Shown: positions 52,404-61,886, numbered from the stretch's first letter. The stretch is DNA of 64,000 nucleotides from Lautropia mirabilis (GCF_900637555.1 NZ_LR134378.1:2490001-2554000); one strand, 5' to 3'. Notes: generated from the letters alone by a model not told the origin. A program made the numbers and translations.

Positions 52404-55400
52404 ATGGCCAAGTTCTTCATTTACCGCCCCGTCTTTGCATGGGTCGTGGCGCTGTTCCTGATGGTGCTGGGGGTCGTCTCGATCACCCAGCTGCCCGTCT
52501 CGCAGTACCCGAACGTCGCGCCCCCCACCATCCGGATCAGCACCACCTACCCGGGCGCCTCCGCCCAGACGCTGGAAGACAGCGTGCTCAGCATCATCGA
52601 GCGCGAGATGAACGGCTCGCCGGGTCTCATGTACATGGAATCGGTCGCCCAGGCCGACGGTACCGGCACGCTGTCGCTCACCTTCGAGAACGGCACCAAC
52701 GAGGATCTCGCCCAGGTGGACGTGCAGAACCGCCTGTCGCGGGCCACGCCCCGGCTGCCCAGTGCCGTCACCCAGCAGGGTGTGCAGATCGAGAAGGCCC
52801 GTTCCAACTTCCTCACCTTCGTGATGCTGTCGTCCAACGATCCGTCGCTGGACACCATCGGCATGGGTGACTATGCCTCGCGCAACATCCTGCCCGAGAT
52901 CCAGCGTATCGAAGGCGTGGGCCAGGCCCGACTGTTCGGTGCCGAGCGCGCCATGCGCATCTGGGTCGACCCGGCCAAGCTGGACAGTTACAAGCTGTCC
53001 TCAGCCGACGTGGTCTCGGCCATCCAGGGTCAGAACATCCAGGTCTCGGCCGGCGCCACCGGCGCGTTGCCCAACCTGCACGGCACGCCGATCACGGCCA
53101 ACGTCAACGTCAAGGGCCAGCTCAGCACGGTCGAGGAATTCGGCAACATCGTGCTGCGCACCACCTCCAGCGGTGCAGCCGTGCGCCTGAAGGACGTGGC
53201 GCGCATTGAGCTGGGGGGTCAGAGCTATGCCACCACCGCCCGCATCAACGGCAAGCCCGCCACCGGCATCGGCGTGAGTCTGTCCAACACCGGCAATGCG
53301 CTGTCCACGGCCCGTGCCGTCCACGCCAAGATGAAGGAGCTGCAGCAGTTCTTCCCGCAAGGCATGGAATGGCAGGTGCCCTACGACACCTCGGACTTCG
53401 TCGACATCTCCATCGAGCAGGTGGTGCACACGCTGGGTGAAGCCATCGTGCTGGTGTTCCTGGTGATGTTCCTGTTCCTTCAGAACATCCGCTACACCCT
53501 CATTCCCACCATCGTGGTGCCGGTGGCGCTGCTGGCCACCTTCGGCGTGCTGCTCTCGCTGGGCATGTCCATCAACGTGCTCACGATGTTCGGCATGGTG
53601 CTGGTGATCGGCATCGTGGTGGACGACGCCATCATCGTGGTGGAGAACGTCGAGCGGATCATGAGCGAGGAAGGGCTGCCGCCCCGGCAGGCCACCGTCA
53701 AGGCCATGGGTCAGATCTCGGGCGCCATCGTGGGCGTGACCGTGGTGCTGATCTCGGTGTTCATCCCGCTGGCCTTCTTCGGCGGCGCGGTGGGCAACAT
53801 CTACCGCCAGTTCTCGGCGGTCATGGCCACCTCCATCGGCTTCTCGGCCTTCCTGGCGCTGTCGCTCACGCCGGCGCTGTGCGCCTCGTTCCTGAAGCCG
53901 GTCGAGGCCGGCCACCATCATGCCAAGAGCGGCTTCTTCGGCTGGTTCAACCGCGGCTTTGCCAGCACGGCCAAGCGCTATGAAAGCAGCATGGCCCGCG
54001 TCATCCGGCGTTCGGCCTGGTGGATGCTGCTCTATGGCGTCATCATCGGTGTCACGGCCTTCTTCTTCATGCGCATCCCCTCGGGCTTCCTGCCCAACGA
54101 GGACCAGGGCTACATCGTGGTGAACGTCCAGCTGCCGCCCGGTGCCTCGCAGGAGCGCACGCTGGATGCCATGAAGCAGATCGAGCAGTTCATGATGGCG
54201 CAGCCCGAGGTCAAGAACACCATCGGCGTGCTGGGCTTCTCGTTCAGCGGCAACGGCCAGAACGCGGCCATCGCCTTCGTGACGCTGAAGGACTGGAACG
54301 AGCGCCAGGGTGAAGAGCACTCGGCCGCTGCCCTGGCCCAGCGGGCCCAGATGGCATTGGCGGGCATCCGCGATGCCTTCGTCTACCCGCTGTCGCCGCC
54401 GGCCATTGCCGAGCTGGGCAACGCCAGCGGTGCGACGCTGCGACTGCAGGACCGCTCCAGCAAGGGCCACGACGCCCTGATGCAGGCGAGCAAGCAGCTC
54501 ACGGGCCTGGCCATGAAGAGCGGCATGTTCGCCATGGTGCGGATGGACGGTCTGGATGACGCTCCGCAGCTGCAGGTCGACATCGACCGCGAGAAGGCCA
54601 ATGCCCTGGGCGTGCCGTTTGCGTCCATCAGCAGCACGCTGTCCACGATGATGGGCTCCACCTACGTGAACGACTTCCCCAACCAGGGACGTCTGCAGCG
54701 CGTCATGGTGCAGGCCGATGCCAAGGACCGCATGCAGCCCCAGGACATCCTGAAGCTGAACGTGCTGAACACCTCGGGCGCGGTCGTGCCCTTCTCGTCC
54801 TTTGCCAGCGTGCGCTGGGCGGTGGGCCCGATGCAGACCATCCGCTACAACGGCTACCCGTCCATCCGGCTGGAATTCACGCCGCTGCCGGGCATCAGTA
54901 CCGGTGACGTGATGGCCAAGGTCGAGCAGCTGGTGGCCGAACTGCCCCAGGGCTACGGCTACGAGTGGACCGGCATCTCCTTCGAGGAGAAGCGCTCCGG
55001 CTCGCAGGTCTACATCCTGTACGCCTTCTCGCTGCTGGCCATCTTCCTGTGCCTGGCCGCGCTGTATGAAAGCTGGGCCATTCCGCTGTCGGTGCTGCTG
55101 GTGGTGCCGCTGGGCGTGCTCGGCGTCGTCCTGGCTGCCCAATGGGGCGGGCTCGAGAACGATGTCTACTTCAAGCTCGGCATGATCACCATCATCGGTC
55201 TGTCGGCCAAGAACGCCATCCTGATCATCGAGTTCGCCAAGGAGCTGCACGAGCTGCAGGGCAAATCGGTGGCCGCTGCGGCACTTCAGGCTGCGCACCT
55301 GCGGTTCCGCCCCATCCTGATGACCTCGCTGGCGTTCACGCTGGGCGTGGTTCCGCTGGCCGTCGCCACCGGGGCCAGCTCGACCAGCCAGCGCGCCATC

Positions 55401-55559
55401 GGCATCGGCGTCGTCGGCGGGATGATCTCGGCCACCGTGCTGGCGCTGCTGTTCGTGCCGCTGTTCTATGTGATCGTGATGTGGCTGTTCCGTCGTCGTG
55501 ACACACTGGCCACGGAACCCAAGCATTCGGAGAGCCTTTCCCATGACTACCATCACTGA
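52404..55559 (+). CDS. RND efflux pump inner-membrane transporter (HAE1 family, AcrB/MexB type)
   Basis: A 1051-residue RND transporter. N-terminal FIYRPVFAWVVALFLMVLGVVSI and the proton-relay acidic pair D407-D408 in GIVVDDAIIVVENVERIMSEEGL match AcrB exactly in position. Also visible: FLQNIRYTLIPTIVVPVALLATFGVL, KMKELQQFFPQGMEWQVPYDTSDFV, and the C-terminal MISATVLALLFVPLFYV. It uses the proton gradient to expel drugs, detergents or dyes across both membranes with the adaptor and channel of the same operon. Substrate spectrum is not predictable. There is no adjacent TetR-type repressor gene. Confidence 0.96.
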   Translation: MAKFFIYRPVFAWVVALFLMVLGVVSITQLPVSQYPNVAPPTIRISTTYPGASAQTLEDSVLSIIEREMNGSPGLMYMESVAQADGTGTLSLTFENGTNEDLAQVDVQNRLSRATPRLPSAVTQQGVQIEKARSNFLTFVMLSSNDPSLDTIGMGDYASRNILPEIQRIEGVGQARLFGAERAMRIWVDPAKLDSYKLSSADVVSAIQGQNIQVSAGATGALPNLHGTPITANVNVKGQLSTVEEFGNIVLRTTSSGAAVRLKDVARIELGGQSYATTARINGKPATGIGVSLSNTGNALSTARAVHAKMKELQQFFPQGMEWQVPYDTSDFVDISIEQVVHTLGEAIVLVFLVMFLFLQNIRYTLIPTIVVPVALLATFGVLLSLGMSINVLTMFGMVLVIGIVVDDAIIVVENVERIMSEEGLPPRQATVKAMGQISGAIVGVTVVLISVFIPLAFFGGAVGNIYRQFSAVMATSIGFSAFLALSLTPALCASFLKPVEAGHHHAKSGFFGWFNRGFASTAKRYESSMARVIRRSAWWMLLYGVIIGVTAFFFMRIPSGFLPNEDQGYIVVNVQLPPGASQERTLDAMKQIEQFMMAQPEVKNTIGVLGFSFSGNGQNAAIAFVTLKDWNERQGEEHSAAALAQRAQMALAGIRDAFVYPLSPPAIAELGNASGATLRLQDRSSKGHDALMQASKQLTGLAMKSGMFAMVRMDGLDDAPQLQVDIDREKANALGVPFASISSTLSTMMGSTYVNDFPNQGRLQRVMVQADAKDRMQPQDILKLNVLNTSGAVVPFSSFASVRWAVGPMQTIRYNGYPSIRLEFTPLPGISTGDVMAKVEQLVAELPQGYGYEWTGISFEEKRSGSQVYILYAFSLLAIFLCLAALYESWAIPLSVLLVVPLGVLGVVLAAQWGGLENDVYFKLGMITIIGLSAKNAILIIEFAKELHELQGKSVAAAALQAAHLRFRPILMTSLAFTLGVVPLAVATGASSTSQRAIGIGVVGGMISATVLALLFVPLFYVIVMWLFRRRDTLATEPKHSESLSHDYHH

Positions 55560-57072
55560 GCGCCCGGGGGACGCCTCCCCCGCCTCCCGCCCGGCGGCAC
55601 ACCGGCAGGCAGCCGGCCGTGCCGGGCAGGCACGGATGCCGGCCCGCCTGAGTGTGCTGACAGCCCTGCTGGTGCTGGCCGGCTGCGGTTCGCTGGCCCC
55701 CCTGCCCAAGAACCCGGACGCCCCGGTGCCCGACCAGTTTGCCCACGCCCAGCCCCATGACGCCGCCGCCCGCCCGTCGGCGTCCCAGGACGCGGCCGGC
55801 AATCCAGTCACCACGGCTGCCGCCCAGCCGGTGGCGGCCGACATCGGCTGGAAGGAGTTCTTCGTCAACCCCGCGCTGCAGCAGCTCATCCAGATCGCGC
55901 TGGACAACAACCGCGATCTGAGGCTGGCCGCGCTCAACGTCGAGCGTACCCAGGCCCTGTACCGCATCCAGCGTGCCGATCGGCTGCCCTCGGTCAACGG
56001 CTCCTTCGGCCTGCAGCGTCAGCCCAGCGTGCTCACCGGGGAACAGACCAGCAACTACAGCATCGGTCTGGGCATCACGGCCTTCGAGCTGGACTTCTTC
56101 GGACGGGTGAAGGATCTGACCCGGGCAGCGCTGTCCAGCTACATGGCCACGGAAGAAGCACAGCGCACCGCGCAGATCGCCCTGGTGGCGGGCGTGGCCA
56201 ACGCCTACCTCGGCCTGCAGTCGCTGGACGAGCAGCTGGCGCTGACCCGCGCCACGCTGAAGACGCGTGAGGATTCACAGCAGCTCACCCAGCTGCAGTA
56301 CCGCAACGGCGCTGCCTCCGAGCTGGATGCCAAGCAGGCGGATTCACTGGTCTACACGGCGCGCGCCACCCTGGCCACGCTGCAGCGCCAGCGTGACGTG
56401 GCCTACGACGCCCTGGCCGTGCTGCTGGGTCAGCAGCCCCCGGCCGAGCTGATCACCGCCGATACGCACGGCGACCGGGTCGAGCTGCAGGAGCTGCCGG
56501 CCGGCATTCCGTCCGAGACGCTCATGCGCCGCCCGGACATCCGCCAGGCCGAGCTGAAGCTGCGGGCCGCCGAGGCCAACATCGGCGCGGCACGGGCCGC
56601 CTTCTTCCCGCGCATCTCGCTCACGGCCACGGCCGGTTTCGGCAGCCGCCAGCTGGACGACCTGTTCGACCACGGCAAGTTCATCTGGACGCTGAACCCG
56701 AACGCCGTGCTGCCGATCTTCGACTATGGCCGCAACCGCGCCAACCTGGACGTGTCCAAGGTCGATCAGAAGATCGCCATCGCCAGCTACGAAAAAGCCA
56801 TCCAGACCGCCTTCCAGGAGGTCTCGGACGCGCTGGCCAACCGCCGGGGTCTCGTCGAGCAGCTCGATGCCCAGCAGGGTCTGGTCAGGACCGAAGGCGA
56901 GCGGCTGGAGCTGGCCAACCTGCGCTACAAGAACGGCGTGGCCAGCTACTTTGACGTGCTGGACGCCCAGCGTTCGCACTTCGCGGCCCAGCAGGCGCTG
57001 ATCACGGCCCGCACGGCGCAGCGTCAGAACCTGGTGGAGCTGTACAAGGTGCTGGGCGGCGGCTGGAAGTGA
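55543..57072 (+). CDS. Outer membrane efflux lipoprotein (OprM/NodT family)
   Basis: A 509-residue TolC-fold protein with lipobox LVLAGC (Cys near residue 47). Two repeats of the outer-membrane efflux domain: QLIQIALDNNRDLRLAALNVERTQALYRIQRADRLPSVNG, later GIPSETLMRRPDIRQAELKLRAAEANIGAARAAFFPRISLTATAGFGS, then IFDYGRNRANLDVSKVDQKIAIASYEKAIQTAFQEVSDALANRRGL. It completes the tripartite pump. The ATG at 55543 overlaps the transporter gene by 17 bp, so translation is coupled; the longer frame to 55498 is not conserved. A strong intrinsic terminator follows. Confidence 0.94.
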   Translation: MTTITERPGDASPASRPAAHRQAAGRAGQARMPARLSVLTALLVLAGCGSLAPLPKNPDAPVPDQFAHAQPHDAAARPSASQDAAGNPVTTAAAQPVAADIGWKEFFVNPALQQLIQIALDNNRDLRLAALNVERTQALYRIQRADRLPSVNGSFGLQRQPSVLTGEQTSNYSIGLGITAFELDFFGRVKDLTRAALSSYMATEEAQRTAQIALVAGVANAYLGLQSLDEQLALTRATLKTREDSQQLTQLQYRNGAASELDAKQADSLVYTARATLATLQRQRDVAYDALAVLLGQQPPAELITADTHGDRVELQELPAGIPSETLMRRPDIRQAELKLRAAEANIGAARAAFFPRISLTATAGFGSRQLDDLFDHGKFIWTLNPNAVLPIFDYGRNRANLDVSKVDQKIAIASYEKAIQTAFQEVSDALANRRGLVEQLDAQQGLVRTEGERLELANLRYKNGVASYFDVLDAQRSHFAAQQALITARTAQRQNLVELYKVLGGGWK

Positions 57073-57102
57073 TCGCCTGACATCCACCGCACCATCCCCG
57101 GA

Positions 57103-57147
57103 CCGGATGCAGCCCCCGCAACCAAGGGCTGCATCCGGTTTTTCTTT
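57103..57147 (+). terminator. Intrinsic terminator of the RND efflux operon
   Basis: CCGGATGCAGCCC (57103-57115) and GGGCTGCATCCGG (57126-57138) form a perfect 13-bp stem with a 10-nt loop, followed by TTTTTCTTT. It is about 30 bp past the last stop codon. Confidence 0.9.
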
Positions 57148-57164
57148 GGGGCACGCCCCTCAAA

Positions 57165-57192
57165 TTGACAAAAACGCCACAGACGGTATAGT
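57165..57192 (+). promoter_or_regulatory. Strong sigma-70 promoter for the nspC operon
   Basis: TTGACA (57165-57170) and TATAGT (57187-57192) are separated by 16 bp. It is the best sigma-70 match I saw in the window. Transcription would begin near 57199, about 200 nt before the nspC ATG. Confidence 0.8.
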
Positions 57193-57400
57193 TCGCGGCC
57201 TGTGCGGTCGTCACGCAGGCGCCGCACCCACCCGGGCCTTTTCCGCTGCCGGCACCATCCGGCGCACGGTGTCCCGACACACAATGCAAGCCCCCGGCGC
57301 CATCCTTCGCGCTGGCGCCCGTCCCGCTTCCCGTGCCCTCGCCCGCCTGCCGGCAACGCACATCGTCCACTCCCTCCTGCCGCCTGGAGTTCTCCACGGA

Positions 57401-58501
57401 ATGAGCCTGCCCACGCCCTGCTACCTGATCGACGAGACCCGTCTGCGCACCAATCTGGAAACCATCGCCCGGTTGCGTGAACGCTCGGGGGCCAAGGCGC
57501 TGCTCGCCCTCAAGTGCTTTGCCGGCTGGTCGGTCTTTCCGCTGATGCGTGAATACCTGGACGGCACCACCTCCTCGTCGCTCAACGAGGTGCGCCTGGG
57601 GCACGAGAAGTTCGGCGGCGAGACCCACGGCTACAGCGTGGCCTGGGCCCCCGGCGAGGTCACCGAAGCCGCCCGTCTGGCCGACAAGCTGATCTTCAAC
57701 TCCATCAGCCAGCTCAAGCGCCTGTCCAATCTCTGCGGCAAGACCCCGCTGGGCCTGCGGCTCAACCCGGGCGTGAGCAACTCGCCCTACCTGCTGGCCG
57801 ACCCCGCCCGCCCCAACAGCCGGCTGGGCGAATCCGATCCCGCCCGCATCGAGCAGGTGGCCGACCTCATCAGCGGCGTGATGATCCACAACAATTGCGA
57901 GAACCGCAGTCTGGAGCAGTTCTCCGGCATGCTCGATCGCATCGAACGGACGTTCGGCCCGCTGCTCAAGCGCCTGTCGTGGGTGAGCCTGGGCGGCGGC
58001 ATCCACTACACGGCCCCCGGCTACCCGCTGGAGGCCCTGGCCGACCGGCTGCGCGCCTTCGCCGACCGCATGCAGGTGCAGGTCTACCTGGAACCCGGCG
58101 AGGCCGCCGTCACCGGTGCCGCCACGCTGGAAGTGACGGTGCTGGACGTGCTGGAACGCGCCAAGCCCATCGCCATCATCGACGCCTCCATCGAGGCCCA
58201 CATGCTGGACCTGCTCACCTATGAGCTCCCGGCCCGCGTGCTGCCCGATGAAGGCCCCTGGCGCTGCCAGCTGGCCGGCAACACCTGCCTGGCCGGCGAC
58301 ATCTTCGGCGAGTTCTCCTTCCCCCATCCGCTGCGCCCCGGCGACCGCATCTCGCTGCAGGACGCGGCCGGCTACACCATGGTCAAGAAGAACTGGTTCA
58401 ATGGCGTGCCCATGCCCGCCATCGCCGTCAGAAGGCTTGATGGCCGCATCGAGATGCAGCGCCGCTTCGGCTACGAAGACTACCGCGACAGCCTGTCCTG
58501 A
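57401..58501 (+). CDS. nspC: Carboxynorspermidine/carboxyspermidine decarboxylase
   Basis: A 366-residue PLP-dependent decarboxylase of the alanine racemase fold. The Lys that binds PLP is in AKALLALKCFAGWSVFPLMREYLDG, the Gly-rich PLP phosphate loop appears as SWVSLGGGIHYTAPGYPLEAL, and the Cys/Asp catalytic region is WRCQLAGNTCLAGDIFGEFSF. NspC turns carboxynorspermidine into norspermidine, or carboxyspermidine into spermidine, depending on the substrate supplied. The start at 57401 gives the usual family length; a longer frame from ATG 57284 is possible. The synthase follows 88 bp downstream. Confidence 0.93.
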   Translation: MSLPTPCYLIDETRLRTNLETIARLRERSGAKALLALKCFAGWSVFPLMREYLDGTTSSSLNEVRLGHEKFGGETHGYSVAWAPGEVTEAARLADKLIFNSISQLKRLSNLCGKTPLGLRLNPGVSNSPYLLADPARPNSRLGESDPARIEQVADLISGVMIHNNCENRSLEQFSGMLDRIERTFGPLLKRLSWVSLGGGIHYTAPGYPLEALADRLRAFADRMQVQVYLEPGEAAVTGAATLEVTVLDVLERAKPIAIIDASIEAHMLDLLTYELPARVLPDEGPWRCQLAGNTCLAGDIFGEFSFPHPLRPGDRISLQDAAGYTMVKKNWFNGVPMPAIAVRRLDGRIEMQRRFGYEDYRDSLS

Positions 58502-58589
58502 TGCGGCAGTCCCCCCTCACGGCCGCCGGCGTTCCTCTTGCCGGACGGTCGGGTTTCACAACCCCTTCAACTCGCGGAGTCATCCTGGC

Positions 58590-59849
58590 ATGAAGAAAAA
58601 TGTCCTGATCATTGGCGCTGGTGGAGTCGGTCATGTGGTGGCCCACAAGTGCGCCCAGCACAACCGCAAGCTTGGTGCCATCCACCTGGCCTCCCGCAAT
58701 CCGGCCAAGTGTCAGCAGATCATCGACAGCATCCATGCCAGGGGCAGCCTGCAGGAACCGGGCATCCTCGAAGCACACGCGCTGGATGCGCTGGACATCG
58801 ACGCCACCCGGGCGCTCATCCGCCAGCTCGACATCCACATCGTCATCAACGTGGGCTCGGCCTTCGTCAACATGGCGGTGCTGCGCGCCTGCCTCGACAC
58901 CGGCGCCGCCTACCTCGACACCGCCATCCACGAAGATCCGGCCAAGATCTGCGAGCAGCCGCCCTGGTATGCCAACTATGAATGGAAGTACCGTGACGAG
59001 TGCCAGCAGAAAGGCGTCACGGCCATCCTCGGCATCGGCTTCGATCCTGGCGTCGTCAACGCCTATGCGGCGCTGGCGCAGCAGCGCTGGTTCGATCGCA
59101 TCGATTCGCTCGACATCATCGACGTGAATGCCGGCAGCCACGGCCGCTACTTCGCCACCAACTTCAACCCCGAGATCAACTTCCGCGAGTTCACCGGTCA
59201 GGCCTGGACCTGGCAGCAGGGACAGTGGGTCTCCAACCAGATGTTCGAGGTACGCCGCACCGATGACCTGCCGGTCGTGGGCACGCAGAGCACCTACCTC
59301 ACCGGCCACGACGAGATCCACTCGCTGTCGCAGATCCTGAAGATCCCCACCATCCGCTTCTGGATGGGCTTCGGTGAGCACTACATCAACGTCTTCTCGG
59401 TGCTGAAGTCGCTGGGCCTGCTCTCCGAGCAGCCCGTGCAGCTCGATTCCGGCCAGGAGGTGGTGCCGCTGCAGCTGGTCAAGGCCGTGCTGCCCGACCC
59501 GGCCTCGCTGGCTCCGGACTACACCGGCAAGACCTGCATCGGCACGCTGCTCAAGGGCGAGAAGGATGGCAAGCCGCGCGAGGTCTTCCTCTACAACGTC
59601 TGCGACCACGCAGAGACCTACGCCGAGATCGGCAGCCAGGCCATCTCCTACACCGCCGGTGTGCCGGCTGCCGCTGCGGCGCTGCTGATCGCCGACGGCA
59701 CCTGGGACGTGCAGCGCATGGTCAACGTGGAAGAGCTGCCGCCGCTGCCGCTGCTCCGGCTCCAGGCCGGCATGGGCCTGCCCACCCGCGTGCGCGAGGG
59801 CACCACGGACGTGGCGCTGGAAGACGCACCGGAAGCACAGGACGCCTGA
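58590..59849 (+). CDS. Carboxynorspermidine synthase (saccharopine dehydrogenase family)
   Basis: A 419-residue NAD(P)H enzyme that joins a polyamine (putrescine or diaminopropane) to aspartate semialdehyde to give carboxynor/carboxyspermidine, the substrate of NspC. N-terminal MKKNVLIIGAGGVGHVVAHKCAQH is the dinucleotide-binding motif; CDHAETYAEIGSQAISYTAGVPAAAAA and AAYLDTAIHEDPAKICEQPPWYAN are family features of CANSDH rather than lysine-forming saccharopine dehydrogenase. Together with nspC it gives spermidine or norspermidine without S-adenosylmethionine decarboxylase. The gene ends in an intrinsic terminator. No aspartate semialdehyde dehydrogenase is adjacent. Confidence 0.92.
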   Translation: MKKNVLIIGAGGVGHVVAHKCAQHNRKLGAIHLASRNPAKCQQIIDSIHARGSLQEPGILEAHALDALDIDATRALIRQLDIHIVINVGSAFVNMAVLRACLDTGAAYLDTAIHEDPAKICEQPPWYANYEWKYRDECQQKGVTAILGIGFDPGVVNAYAALAQQRWFDRIDSLDIIDVNAGSHGRYFATNFNPEINFREFTGQAWTWQQGQWVSNQMFEVRRTDDLPVVGTQSTYLTGHDEIHSLSQILKIPTIRFWMGFGEHYINVFSVLKSLGLLSEQPVQLDSGQEVVPLQLVKAVLPDPASLAPDYTGKTCIGTLLKGEKDGKPREVFLYNVCDHAETYAEIGSQAISYTAGVPAAAAALLIADGTWDVQRMVNVEELPPLPLLRLQAGMGLPTRVREGTTDVALEDAPEAQDA

Positions 59850-59870
59850 TACCCGAGGCAGGAAACAAGA

Positions 59871-59897
59871 AAGCGCCCTTTCGGGCGCTTTTTTTTG
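59871..59897 (+). terminator. Intrinsic terminator of the nspC operon
   Basis: AAAGCGCCC-TTTC-GGGCGCTTT is a 9-bp stem with a 4-nt loop, followed by a T-run to 59897. It lies about 20 bp past the synthase stop, and the A-run on its left may also stop leftward transcripts from the YceI gene. Confidence 0.92.
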
Positions 59898-59939
59898 GCA
59901 AAGCCGGATCCCCGAATTCGGGGACCGGCTGACCGGGTC

Positions 59940-60521
59940 TTACTCGGCCACGGCTTCGACGCGGATGGTGATCAGCACGTCATCGCTGACGGCGGGCACG
60001 AACTTGCTCAGGCCGAAGTCCGAGCGCTTGATCTTCATGTGAGCCTTCGCACCCAGCGCGTCCTTGCGCTTCATCGGGTGCTCCTTGGCCGAGAACGAAT
60101 CGATCGTCATCGTCACGGGCTTGGTCGTGCCCTTGATCGTCAGGTTGCCCTCGACGGCCACCGGCGTGTCACCCTTGAACACGATGCGGGTGGATTTGTA
60201 GGTGGCCTTCGGATGCTTGGACGAATCGAAGAAGTCGGCGCCACGCAGGTGCTCGTCCAGGGCGTCGGAGCCCGTGTCCACCGAGGTCGTGTCGATCTCG
60301 ACATTCACCGCACCGGTCTTGGCAGCGGCGTCATAGACGATCGTGCCGGACGTGCCATCGAAGCGGCTTTCCTGCTCGGACAGGCCCATGTGGGTGTACG
60401 AGAAGTTGGCGAACGAGTGGGTCGGATCCACCACGTAGCTCTTGGGCGTTGCCAGCGCGGGGGCCGAGAAAGCCACGGCCAGCACGGGAATGGCGGAGAA
60501 CTTGATCAGTTTTTTCATCAT
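59940..60521 (-). CDS. YceI family periplasmic lipid-binding protein
   Basis: A 193-residue protein with a signal peptide (AIPVLAVAFSAPALA, cleavage likely after ALA). The mature part is a YceI beta-barrel: YVVDPTHSFANFSYTHMGLSEQESRFDGTSGTIVYD, then ADFFDSSKHPKATYKSTRIVF, EGNLTIKGTTKPVTM and the end FGLSKFVPAVSDDVLITIRVEA. YceI proteins bind long isoprenoid lipids or amphipathic molecules; their pathway is not established. It is the last of three leftward genes (cytochrome b561, YceI, YceI), a layout often seen in betaproteobacteria. Confidence 0.9.
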   Translation of the reverse strand: MMKKLIKFSAIPVLAVAFSAPALATPKSYVVDPTHSFANFSYTHMGLSEQESRFDGTSGTIVYDAAAKTGAVNVEIDTTSVDTGSDALDEHLRGADFFDSSKHPKATYKSTRIVFKGDTPVAVEGNLTIKGTTKPVTMTIDSFSAKEHPMKRKDALGAKAHMKIKRSDFGLSKFVPAVSDDVLITIRVEAVAE

Positions 60522-60702
60522 TACCAGCTCCTTTGTTGTTTGGATGATGTTGTTTGGATGAACTTGAAACAGTCAGGGGACAGACCGGCCTGGGCCGGCC
60601 GCCCCGGTTGATCGGCAGGAAACTGCTGCCGAAGAAAATCACGCACCCGAGGACAGGCACACGTCAGGAGGAAAAACCCCACCCGACAGGCGCCCGGCCC
60701 GC

Positions 60703-61275
60703 TCATTGGGCAGCCACGTTCAGGTCGAAGCGGATCGTCACGTCGCCGGCCACGATGTCGGTCGAAGCCCAGTCGCCTTCGCCGATGGCGAAGTCACCAC
60801 GCTTGATGGAGAGCGATCCCGAGAACGTGCCCTTGTTGCCATCGGCCTTGAAGGTGGCCGGGAAGCTCACGTCCTTCGTCGTGCCCTTGATGGTCAGCTT
60901 GCCGGCGATCTCGTAGCTGTCACCCCCCTTGGCGGTGATCGAGGTCGACTCGAAATGGGCCTTGGGGAATTTCTCCACGTTGAACCACGGCGCCGTCACC
61001 ACCTCGGAATCGGCATCGGGCGAGCCGGCATCCACGCTGCCCAGCTCCACATCCAGCGAGGCCTTGCCGGTCTGGGGCTTGGCCGGATCGAAGCTCACCT
61101 GGCCCGAGAACTGCTTGAAATGGCCATCGAGCTTCACGCCCAGCTGCTGATACTGGAAGGCCACCTTGCTGCCGGCGGGCTCCATTTTCGTGTATTCCAC
61201 GGCAGCCGCTGCACCGGGCAGCGCCACCAGGGCAAAGGCGGTGGCCAGCGCCACCGGCAGGCGAGCAATACGCAT
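60703..61275 (-). CDS. YceI family periplasmic protein (second copy)
   Basis: A 190-residue YceI-fold protein with signal peptide LPVALATAFALVALPGAAAA. Features: VEYTKMEPAGSKVAFQYQQLGVKLDGHFKQFSGQVSFDP, APWFNVEKFPKAHFESTSI, YEIAGKLTIKGTTKDVSF, and the end DFAIGEGDWASTDIVAGDVTIRF. It differs enough from the neighbouring YceI that the pair is likely old rather than a recent duplication. Located 44 bp downstream of the cytochrome b561 gene (same strand), so co-transcribed. Confidence 0.9.
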   Translation of the reverse strand: MRIARLPVALATAFALVALPGAAAAVEYTKMEPAGSKVAFQYQQLGVKLDGHFKQFSGQVSFDPAKPQTGKASLDVELGSVDAGSPDADSEVVTAPWFNVEKFPKAHFESTSITAKGGDSYEIAGKLTIKGTTKDVSFPATFKADGNKGTFSGSLSIKRGDFAIGEGDWASTDIVAGDVTIRFDLNVAAQ

Positions 61276-61319
61276 CGTTGTCGCTCCAGTCTGAAAAAGG
61301 AATTCGGGGAAAAACAGAA

Positions 61320-61886
61320 TCAGTCGATCGCAACCGAAGGGCGCAGCCGTGCAATCGGCAGCATCCGGTACATCGTGCCATCCTTCTGCACGTGCTGGTG
61401 CACCAGCGCGGCCAGCAGATGGCCAGCCACCATGACCAGCAGGGCAACATTCAGGCCCAGGTGCAGGGTGGAGAGCTGCTTGCCCAGCTCCAGGTTGCGC
61501 CCGATCAGGTCAGGCAGCGGCAGCACGCCGAACCACACCGTCTGAAAGCCCTTGGCCGAGCTCATGAGCCAGCCCGACAGCGGAATGGCCAGCATCAGCA
61601 CATACAGGGCCAGATGGCCGAGATGGGCCGCCAGCCGCATCAGCGGCGAGGTGGCGGCCGGCATGGCCGGTGGCGGCGACACCAGCCGCCAGCCCAGGCG
61701 CACCAGCACCAGCAGGAAGATCGTCACGCCCGCCCACTTGTGCCACGAGAAGTACTGAAGCTTGGCGGGCGACATCGGCAGACCCGTCATGTAGAAGCCC
61801 AGGCCGATCAGCCCGAACAGCGCCAGGGCAATCAGCCAGTGCAGGGCAATGGCGGGAGAGGAATATCGAGCAGGTTTGTCTGTCAT
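61320..61886 (-). CDS. Cytochrome b561 family protein
   Basis: A 188-residue inner-membrane di-heme protein with four hydrophobic segments. Heme-ligand His residues: ALHWLIALALFGLIGLGF, SWHKWAGVTIFLLVLVRLGWRL, RLAAHLGHLALYVLMLAIPLSGWLMSS and TLHLGLNVALLVMVAGHLLAALVHQHVQKDGTMYRML. It moves electrons from quinol toward acceptors, possibly superoxide, with the YceI proteins in the same operon. The ATG at 61886 was chosen because its N-terminus matches the family; the longer frame to 61967 is not conserved. Confidence 0.9.
   Translation of the reverse strand: MTDKPARYSSPAIALHWLIALALFGLIGLGFYMTGLPMSPAKLQYFSWHKWAGVTIFLLVLVRLGWRLVSPPPAMPAATSPLMRLAAHLGHLALYVLMLAIPLSGWLMSSAKGFQTVWFGVLPLPDLIGRNLELGKQLSTLHLGLNVALLVMVAGHLLAALVHQHVQKDGTMYRMLPIARLRPSVAID

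Larger units (their letters stand above)
57073..57400. other. 328-bp gap: efflux operon terminator, nspC promoter and long leader
   Basis: Contains the terminator at 57103-57143 and the promoter at 57165-57192, entered separately. From the likely start near 57199 to the nspC ATG is a GC-rich leader of about 200 nt that could be regulated by polyamines; no known riboswitch was recognised. It contains an in-frame ATG at 57284 whose use would add 39 residues to NspC. Confidence 0.5.

Noticed and set aside
53001..55997. 998-residue reading frame on the minus strand
   Set aside because: Complete overlap with the RND transporter gene, which is certain. Composition rich in His, Gln, Arg and Gly is typical of antisense frames in GC-rich genes.
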